Source: Phialocephala subalpina (lineage: Eukaryota; Ascomycota; Leotiomycetes; Helotiales; Mollisiaceae). Taken from it: a DNA stretch of 64,000 nucleotides. Of this stretch, positions 57,209-64,000 are shown in pieces. A program made the translations under genes and the position numbers. The notes beneath the pieces were generated by a model. The model did not search any database, had not been told where the DNA came from, and saw nothing but the letters and a program-made list of their open reading frames with translations. The stretch is taken from positions 1,107,420 through 1,171,419 of the forward strand of contig FJOG01000005.1 of NCBI GenBank assembly GCA_900073065.1. The letters run 5' to 3'. Position 1 is the stretch's first letter. Each line of letters begins with the position of its first letter.

Positions 57209-59039
57209 TCACCCAGCAACATCCAACCTCGACAACAAATGTCCTCCATTCTGCAACTTCTGGAACACCCCCTCCGGATCCCATTTCTTACTCTGCCCTT
57301 GCAGAAACCCTACCATCTCCTCTCCATAGCTCTTTAGTGGGGACTGTATGGGCCCCGCATCATTCATAAACATGAAGTCAAGAAGAAGTCCTCTTTCCCG
57401 TGTCGTATCCTCAATCGTTTTGATCAGTTCTCTGATCTTGGCTCGTGCAGCACCGTCGTCTTTGTCGTCTGTCCATTCGACCATTATTCCGAGGAAAGAG
57501 TGTGGTTCTGAGGGAATGTTCATGCAGTTTCCGCCTTGCGCTTTGCCTTTTTCGACTGCTGCGGGGCCGATGGGTTGGATGGTGAAGACGAGTGTGAAGG
57601 GTGAGTCTGCTGCGATTTCTTGGAGTTTCTTGTGGAGTTCTAGGTAGACGTCTGCATCGACACGAACGCTTGCTACTCCTGTTTCTCGCCTGTAGCATGG
57701 TCAGCGCCTTCACAATGTTTGCATTGTTGGTGCTTTTACTTCTTCTTCTCTGCCATGGTGGAAGCTTTTGCTACAGAAAATTGAGTCCCTTGAGTCTCAG
57801 GCAGCGGGACAGCCATTGGTGCAATGTCATCGAAGACTTTAAAAGCGGAAGGCGTTCCGGAAACTTGGCCTTTGTACAACAAGCCAGCGACCAAGAAACC
57901 TGGGTTGATGGAGAGGAAGAGTCCGATACGGTCGTCTTTTTCCATGGAATGTTGCACTTTGACGGTGGCATCCATGACCTGCTTGATGTCGGCTGCGGAG
58001 TAGACTCTAAATGTATACCAGACATGGAAGTCTGAAAATGTTTGGAGATCGAATCTGGTCACGATGCCTCCAGAGCGAGTCAGCGGATCAAGAAATGCTT
58101 GTGCAGGCAACAATGTAGGTACCGAAATTTAGTTGACCACCTTTCAGGGCTTTGAACAGATCTACGTTCGCTTTGGCATTTGCCTGGACTATCGAGGAAT
58201 CGGCAAGCACAACCTAGGTATTGATTCTTGAGCTCATGGATATATGCCCGAGTCAAGCGGAGTGGTTTCTTCTTACCTCAAAACTCTTGACATTGTCGCA
58301 TACCATACCCCAACAATTTGAGAAATGAGACATACCACCTAGATCACGCAGTTTAATAAATGTTCCTTTCGTTAGACCAGGTTGATGACATACCACCAGT
58401 GACAAGCCCTCCAACGCCCACCCCACTCGCTCGTCCACCAACAACCGTTTTCTCATCTTTCTCCAACACCTCGTAAACTCCATCCCAAGTCGCCCCAGGA
58501 CCAATACTCGCCACTTCCCTGTCATCCGACAAAACAACCTCATTCATCTCACTCAGATCCAACAGCACACCATCCTTCCCAACACTCGAACATCCTGGGT
58601 TAGAATTATGCCCCGCGCCGCGAACCGCGAATTTGCATTGAAAGAATGTCACGATCTTTAATGCGAGAGCTACTTCGAGAGTGTTATGGAGTTTAACGAT
58701 GCAAGCGGCTGGGAGCCAGCATGTTGTTGACCAGTTTTGTTGTTGGGCCTGTGTGTAGGTGGATGAGGATGGGGTGATGACGCGGGGGTTGAAGAGGAGG
58801 AAGAGGGCGTTGGTGGTCTTTACTGCCCGAATTTCTGATGATTCAGAGGAGGAAATGGCGATTGCGTCGAATGCGCTTGCATTTCTGCTGACACAGTCTT
58901 GGTATTGATCAATGAGCGTGCTACTGAGTTTAGAAGGGGCAGGTGCGTCCAGCACGGTTTGGAGAGATCTCGCCAGCGATACCATTCTGAAGGCGAAAGT
59001 GTGAACGAACCCGCAAATCAATTTGACTTCAGAAAGCAT
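57209..59039 (-). CDS. FAD-linked oxidoreductase (BBE-like, PCMH-type)
   Basis: Five exons (complement 58394-59039, 58277-58338, 58123-58213, 57740-58067 and 57209-57689) give 535 residues in a continuous frame. The FAD-binding-4 region includes VRGAGHNSNPG, where His-144 fits the 8-alpha-histidyl FAD attachment site. VVGGRASGVGVGGLVTGGG follows, then the cysteine in WGMVCDNVKSFEVVLAD, which in BBE-type enzymes can make a second covalent bond. LKGGQLNFGIVTRFDL leads to the substrate domain, and a late FLQGQSKKWDPEGVFQKL stretch fits the family end. Many homologues are secreted, but no clear signal peptide is seen here. An alternative start is MVSLARS at 58985. The substrate is unknown. Confidence 0.9.
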
Positions 59040-59962
59040 GAAGTTGTATTATTCTTATATGAAAATCCTAGTCTCAAATATGTAAGCCGGAACTCGTCAC
59101 GATGTTGCCGATTGGGAGACTCGGATGGGTCTCGAAACGATGCTACGTTACTTCCGAGTCTGGCTGAGAAATTCGTGAGACGCCCAGCAGTATGGAATCA
59201 GAACGTATCTGCAGCATTTCGCATCCATCAACCAATCTGACACGACGCCTCGTACAGTTGATGATCTTGATGGAGGTTCCGGGCAGGGTTGTTCTTTCCT
59301 GCTGTACGAGCAGGGGTGTTTGGCGAGCCGTGCCTCCCCCTTTTCAGCAGGAGCGACTGCCGAGAAACACCATTCAGGGGATGCGAATGCTCAAATGTTG
59401 ACCAAAAGAGACCGATATTACGCAAGACATACCAAAACAGAAGTACTGGGCGATCGAGAATTCTTTCGTCTGACTGCAAAGTTATCAAAACACATTGTTG
59501 TATGATGCTTTCGTGAGACTCCTTCCCTGTGCTCGTGGTCACTTCCGTTTCAAGGGCTGCACACTTGCGACCCTGCACTGAGTATTAATTGTTCTCCCTC
59601 CCCAGCTTCTCTTCTTCTCTTCTTCACCTCACTTTGAGTGAAGTGAGATCACTCTCAGCACCGCACCACAATTCAAGATGTTTGTTAAATTGATTGTTGC
59701 AACAAATGCGAAACTGTGAACGCACTTGCATCACTGTACCCAAGAAGGAATCATGGCGATGCAAACGTAGGCGTCTTTGGTAAGTACCTTTAGCCAGAGA
59801 GATTGAGTGTGCAGCACAGCTGTGAGACGTTGAGACATTTTTTTCAGTAGGCTTCATTGACGTCGTTATGTCCATTGAAGTATCCTGCGTGTATGAAGTA
59901 AGCACCCTAGAACACAAGCGTCTGCACTCCCGGACCAACCATACTTCGTACTATGACCAATC
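59040..59962. other. Intergenic region
   Basis: No gene is supported. A CTTCTT-rich tract and the short palindrome CTCACTTTGAGTGAAGTGAG lie near 59610-59650. Confidence 0.35.
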
Positions 59963-60372
59963 CTATTTGGTGTAATATTTGGGTCGCAACAGCTTGTCGA
60001 TTCCGAATGCCGCATTCTCCTTCACCAGTCGAATAAACTCCTTATCGGTCTGATCATAACCCTCGCCGACACGTCGTTGGAATATCTTCACCAATTCATC
60101 GATCTTGACAGAATCTTCTTTGCATTGCTGGTCTTGTGAGCTTGCATCTGCAAGTCTATATTCTCCTAGCTCGAGTCGTGATCACTGGGTCAAATTCGAA
60201 CCCACGCAGGAACCCGGGCTTTAGCAAGAGGCAAATATTGAATTGGAGTTAACGAAGTCTGCTCGAAGATAGCCTGCCAAGACAGTGACCAGTGTCCCTT
60301 CATCCACAGCAATAAGATGCAATCCCATGCGAGGTTCCTCCAAGGTTGACTCTCATCTCTACCTCTCCCCAC
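59963..60372 (-). pseudogene. Coding relict or unresolved small gene
   Basis: The 3' part (about 60176 down to the TAG at 59963-59965) reads a clean protein tail: SVKIDELVKIFQRRVGEGYD through to DKLLRPKYYTK. The 5' part (60372 to about 60190) reads GHWSLSWQAIFEQTS and LPLAKARVPAWVR in another frame. No short intron with good signals joins them; the junction (about 60176-60195) has stops in all frames. It is either a degraded gene or one with a splice I could not find. The family is not recognised. Confidence 0.4.
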
Positions 60373-60390
60373 ATGACCTACTTCGAGACT

Positions 60391-61349
60391 CTAGTTGACA
60401 CCGGTGTCCTTCATCCACAAGGCCTTGAGCTTCGAGCCCTCCTTCATTAGTAGATCATATGCTTGCTTCAGCGTCATTAGAGTGGTACCACGTTCGTGAT
60501 CAAGCTCAATGCACCACTTCCAGAATAGGAGAACCTCATGAGCGCACTCAAGCATATCTTCGAGATGTGCGACCTCCCAATCCAAATCCGTGGTGGCAGA
60601 CAGGCAAGCAGCACCTTCAAGTGTAGCCCATACCAGGTGTCCATCTGGAGCCTTGGTATTAGCGAACTTAATCCCCAAAGCAGATTCGACATCAGCAAGT
60701 GATCCGGGAGGGCCGAAGAAAGCTTCCTTGAGTCCGTCCAGCTCCTGTAGCTTCACACCGAAGCGGGGGCGGCCATCGATCTTGGTCTTCATATATTTCA
60801 CGTTTTGGACCCATTCGATGTCTCCTTGTAGGCGTTGAAGTCGTATCTTCTCCATGAAGAGAGCAAACTTGACTGGTCCGTCCTGAACAAGCTGTTTGTG
60901 GAGCCATCTGTCTTCAGATCGTCGGTTGTCCGCTTGCCACTCGGTAAGATTCTCCGTCGTCTTGCGCTCCTCGATATCCTTCATCATCTCTCGAATGTTG
61001 GGCTCAGCCATCGTGAGGTCTTTCATCAAGGGACCAGCAAGCAAGGTAACATCTCCTGGGAAGCCGTCGAAGGGATTGGGTTCGGGAACTGTTGCACTGT
61101 CAGAATACCATCACATAGAGCGATTTGATAAACAAGCTTACAGGCAAATTGCCAAATATGCTTCTCAGCCCAACAAGCCTTTTCATCCTCAGACATATGT
61201 TCGTAGTTGGGGAGGCCGATAAGTTTGTGTCCAACCAGTTCGCAGACCTTGAAGAAGTACGCATCGAAGCCGTTGACGGTTTTTGCTTTATCTCTTGCCA
61301 AAACCCCGATCCTGGACCAGACCGACTTGTATCGTGCCGTTGGTGCCAT
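60391..61349 (-). CDS. Unrecognised protein, paralog A of a tandem pair
   Basis: Two exons (complement 61142-61349 and 60391-61088) give 301 residues. The frame across the 53-bp intron joins WQFA to FPEPNPFDGFPGD. The protein is soluble, rich in charged helices, and ends with a conserved helical block (HEVLLFWKWCIELDHERGTT and onward to LKALWMKDTGV). No known domain is recognised. A neighbouring copy (61837-62849) has the same exon layout and C-terminal block, so this is a duplicated family. The predicted location is cytosol or nucleus. Confidence 0.75.
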
Positions 61350-61836
61350 TGTGTAGGCCTTGCTTGTTCGATGTTGCGTTCGTGGGTCTAGACGCGTCCT
61401 GAATGGGGTGTTGATGTCGTAGGTTGAGCGTGCTGGAGACGCGAAAACCTTTCTTGAAGACAGCCGAAAATACCTTTCGAGGAGGCTCGTAATTATTCAC
61501 TTGCGGCGGTTGATGAAAGTGAGGTGCAGAAAAGTTGAATTCCAAGGCGCAAGAGAGGTTGCAATCGGAGAGGCGGGGCTTCTTAAAGATTTAGCTTGTC
61601 CTGGCGATGTTGAGTGTTCGACGACACTATGGACTTCAAATTGAAGTTTATCTAGATGACGGTTTGTGGTTTTATTTGGGATGCGAAACAGCTACGTACA
61701 GGTTGCGCATACACAGCAGCGGACGTTGACGTAGCCTTGACAGAGCCAGAGGAGAGTTTCCTACCGAGCTGGCGTTCTGGCCGTGCCGAATACAAAACAC
61801 AAACAGCCGTGCTGCTTATGCCATGATTCTACTTGA
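61350..61836. promoter_or_regulatory. Promoter region of paralog A, partly duplicated
   Basis: The stretch 61591-61640 (TTAGCTTGT, then GTTCGACGACACTATGGAC) resembles 63155-63210 (TTAGCTTGT, then GTTCAAAGACACCATAGAC), so the duplication included upstream DNA. Confidence 0.5.
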
Positions 61837-62849
61837 TCATTCCTCGATAGCATCTCCCTTGACTGCGGATGCTTTTTCGAGGACTCCGCTTTCTCTTACC
61901 CACCGGCGCTTGAGCTTAGAGTCCTCCTGCAGAAACAGGTCGTAGGCTTCCTTTACTGTCACGAGTGTGATGCCGCGGTCGTAGTCCCACTCAACGCAGT
62001 ACTTCCAGAATTTAAGAACCTGATGTGCTTTCTCAAATCGCGCCTTGAATTCTTCCTCGTTTTTCTCGATGAACTTGTAGTTGTATGGTTGAGGAATGAA
62101 GGCATGCACGACCACTGGTGAAGACGTTGCACCCCACTGGATGTTAAGATTAACTCCAAGCTCTCGTTGAACATTCAAACCGGACCGGCCCTTGTAGGTC
62201 TTTTCCCGACCCCAGAAAGCGTCAAAGAGCAGCTGTGAGTCATGAGACTCTCCAAGGGGGCCAACCTCGACGTGGTAGCCGTGCTTACCATTGATGGAGT
62301 TTCCGAAAAGCTCTTCAACTATACTCGTTCCAGCAGCATTTGCAGTGCGAATCTGTGCTTTGATTTTTGATTCGGGGTTTCGGCATTCGATGAAAATCGC
62401 ATATTGGTAAGAACCGATCATCTGGAGCTTTCTTCGTTCGCCGTTATATCTATCCTGTTCCCTAGACCTTTCGTAACCAGCAGGTAGACTTGCTACTATT
62501 CTGCAACGCTCCTCCAACTCTTCCAAGACCTCAACAACATCGGGATCTTTCATGTCCATACCCAACTTCGATATCATCTTGTCGACGAGAGCCCTGTCAC
62601 CAGGAAATGGCTCCGCCCCAGTAACTACTGCGACTTGTCAGAATGGAACAATCTTTTGGGTGCAAAGGTGAATCTACAAGCAAACTTCCAGATGTAGAAC
62701 TCCACCCAGTTTGTCTTCTCGTCCTCTGATGCTCAGTTCCATACGAATGGTTTGACCAGTGTCTTGCAAACGCGTTCGCAAAGGATCATGAAGAACTCGT
62801 CGAACTTGTCATCGGACTTGGCTCTGTTCACCGCAATGTTATTGAGGAT
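61837..62849 (-). pseudogene. Paralog B of the tandem pair, with in-frame stop
   Basis: Coding blocks at complement 62678-62849 and 61837-62627 mirror paralog A: same intron position and phase, and the same C-terminal block (FWKYCVEWDYDRGITL against FWKWCIELDHERGTTL). The first block contains a TGA at 62733-62735 (FVWN-stop-ASEDEKTNW, where A reads NYEH-MSEDEKACW) and no start codon is found before it. The downstream exon is long and intact (about 263 codons), so the decay looks recent, or a shorter protein starts at the ATG at 62577. Confidence 0.65.
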
Positions 62850-63558
62850 GGGCTAGACTGACGTGTACCCTACCGTTTCGTAGGTTTAGGCCTCGATTTA
62901 CGGCGCTGAGTTCGTGGTTCTGGATGCGCCGTGGAGGAGGCAGGATAGGACGTTATAGATTGAAGGTTCTGGGCGGGGACCAGGCCCGAGCTTCCAGTCG
63001 TTGTTGGACGGATGTGGAAGTTGACTTTCGAGAATATTCGAAGTGATCATCTATCTGCGGTGTTGATAAACGTGAGAGCATGGAAGCTGGAAAAATGGAG
63101 ATTATCTCGAGGCGAAATAGAGGTAGCTCCGAAAGCGAGAGATTCCTCAAAAGAGTTAGCTTGTACAGTTCTAGCGAGATCGAATGTTCAAAGACACCAT
63201 AGACATTGAAACAGTTAGAGAAGCTGGTCTGGATGATATTCACTTTGAAATGCGAAGGTTCTACCTGCGGGGAGGCTGCTCAATGCTTTTCTGAGCTCAT
63301 ACCGAGGAGTTATTTCGTCTCATCTCCTCAATCTCGAAGCAGAATAGAGGGTCTCTTTTCTCCGCCTTGAGTCATACATCCTCAGCGGCTTCGTAACTTC
63401 CAAGTTCAGGAGATTCTTGCAGGCCATTTTCCTCAAGCCGTATAGCCTCATCTTGATCCTCGGCGACCCCAGCAGTTGCAAGAGAACAACAGCTCGAAAC
63501 TGGTAGAAAGAGCCTGTCTCGCTGGCAGCTCCCTGTAAAAAGCATACTCGTCATCCAC
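62850..63558. other. Intergenic region with the duplicated upstream segment
   Basis: Contains the copy of the paralog promoter region near 63155-63210. A possible 3' exon of the terminal gene (acidic frame ending at 63372) is not convincing. Confidence 0.35.
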
Positions 63559-64000
63559 CTAAATTGCTTTGCGCTTCTTAGATACCTCTGTACCTCCAAA
63601 TGTTCTGGTGAAATCAGGTAAGCTCGTTTTCAGCAGCCACTCTTTGACCAACGCGGAATCCTTCGTGTAGAGCTCCATCCTCGCACCTTCAAAAGTTGAC
63701 ACTCCTTCCTTCTTATTGATGTACAACCACATCCGAAAATCACTTAGAAGGCTGACGACTGCTGAACTATCCACCTTTGTACCCTTTGATACCCGAACAA
63801 GTTCGTCCGGTCCGTACCGTCCGAGAATTTGTTTCTGCCATTCCTTCACTTGTCGTGTGCTCTCTGCTAATTGGGCCTGAACTTCTGGTTTGATGAACTC
63901 GGTGACGGGGAGAGTGCTGTAGTCTTGGATTATAGGGTAGATAGGTCGGTAGTTGTTTGTTTCGATGATTTCAATCTCGGACTCTAGGGATAAGCTTTCT
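63559..64000 (-). CDS. Unrecognised protein, 3' end only
   Basis: The frame is open from the window edge (64000) to a TAG at 63559, about 147 codons. It reads an ordered, charged sequence including YRPIYPIIQDYSTLPVTEF, EWQKQILGRYGPDEL and DFRMWLYINKKEGV, ending in a basic KKRKAI tail. No signal peptide or membrane segment is visible in this part. An alternative splice (GTATCT donor, TTTTTACAG acceptor at about 63535) could replace the last residues and extend the protein. The family is unknown. Confidence 0.55.
   Translation of the reverse strand, partial: ESLSLESEIEIIETNNYRPIYPIIQDYSTLPVTEFIKPEVQAQLAESTRQVKEWQKQILGRYGPDELVRVSKGTKVDSSAVVSLLSDFRMWLYINKKEGVSTFEGARMELYTKDSALVKEWLLKTSLPDFTRTFGGTEVSKKRKAI

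Noticed and set aside
63372..63599. Acidic minus frame as the last exon of the terminal gene
   Set aside because: The best splice (GTATCT donor near 63590) leads into a different frame from the acidic one, so the link is not supported.

Overview
The window is a filamentous ascomycete (Pezizomycotina) nuclear contig. The evidence is short GT-AG introns of about 45-185 bp in nearly every gene, and fungal-specific families: a Zn2Cys6 regulator, a CFEM/GPI protein, an STE3-type pheromone receptor, a GH5 cellulase with a fungal CBM1, and 2EXR/F-box-like proteins. An AT-rich, repeat-scarred island is also present. The gene set is compatible with Leotiomycetes, but that placement is an inference. 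I worked out the exon models by eye, requiring reading-frame continuity across each splice junction. No database search was possible.

Layout. 1-5645: large ankyrin-repeat protein, 5' end outside the window, with a nucleotidyltransferase-like segment. 6407-7492: Ser/Thr-rich single-pass membrane protein. 7493-9718: AT-rich island with inverted minisatellite arrays and a DJ-1/Hsp31-like relict. 9719-10239: N gap. 10245-11719 (-) and 14036-15025 (+): F-box-like and 2EXR proteins. 15572-15906: small secreted protein. 15.9-19.3 kb: gene-poor, with a hAT-like non-autonomous element carrying an exact 250-bp tandem duplication. 19791-21458 (-): GH5 endoglucanase with CBM1. 22412-23493 (-) and 24089-25621 (+): divergent proline iminopeptidase and HSL-type esterase. 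26658-28696: STE3-type receptor. 29173-29983 (-): Mn/Fe superoxide dismutase. 31060-32470: secreted histidine-type phosphatase. 33495-34575 (-): CFEM/GPI protein.

36883-39254 (-) and 39625-41404 (+): divergent Zn2Cys6 regulator and MFS transporter with a CGG-N10-CCG palindrome between them. 41815-43392: 2EXR protein. 44284-45569: secreted nucleoside hydrolase. 46012-46559: GFA/CENP-V-type protein. 46690-48715 (-): multispanning membrane protein apparently broken by a 10-bp tandem duplication. 49238-50281: BMT5-like rRNA methyltransferase, tail-to-tail with the SUMO E1 subunit AOS1 (50455-51754, -). 52318-54024: conserved nuclear-looking protein. 54675-55700: HAD-like protein. 55802-56719 (-) and 57209-59039 (-): methyltransferase and FAD oxidase. 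59963-64000: a coding relict, two tandem paralogs of an unrecognised family (one intact, one with a stop codon), and a partial gene running off the end.

Housekeeping genes (AOS1, BMT5, SOD, STE3) are interleaved with secreted and environmental genes. The clearest functional unit is the regulator/transporter pair. The most unusual features are the nucleotidyltransferase-ankyrin fusion, the orphan tandem family at the right end, the decamer-duplication frameshift, and the repeat structures at 8.5 and 18.4-19.3 kb.
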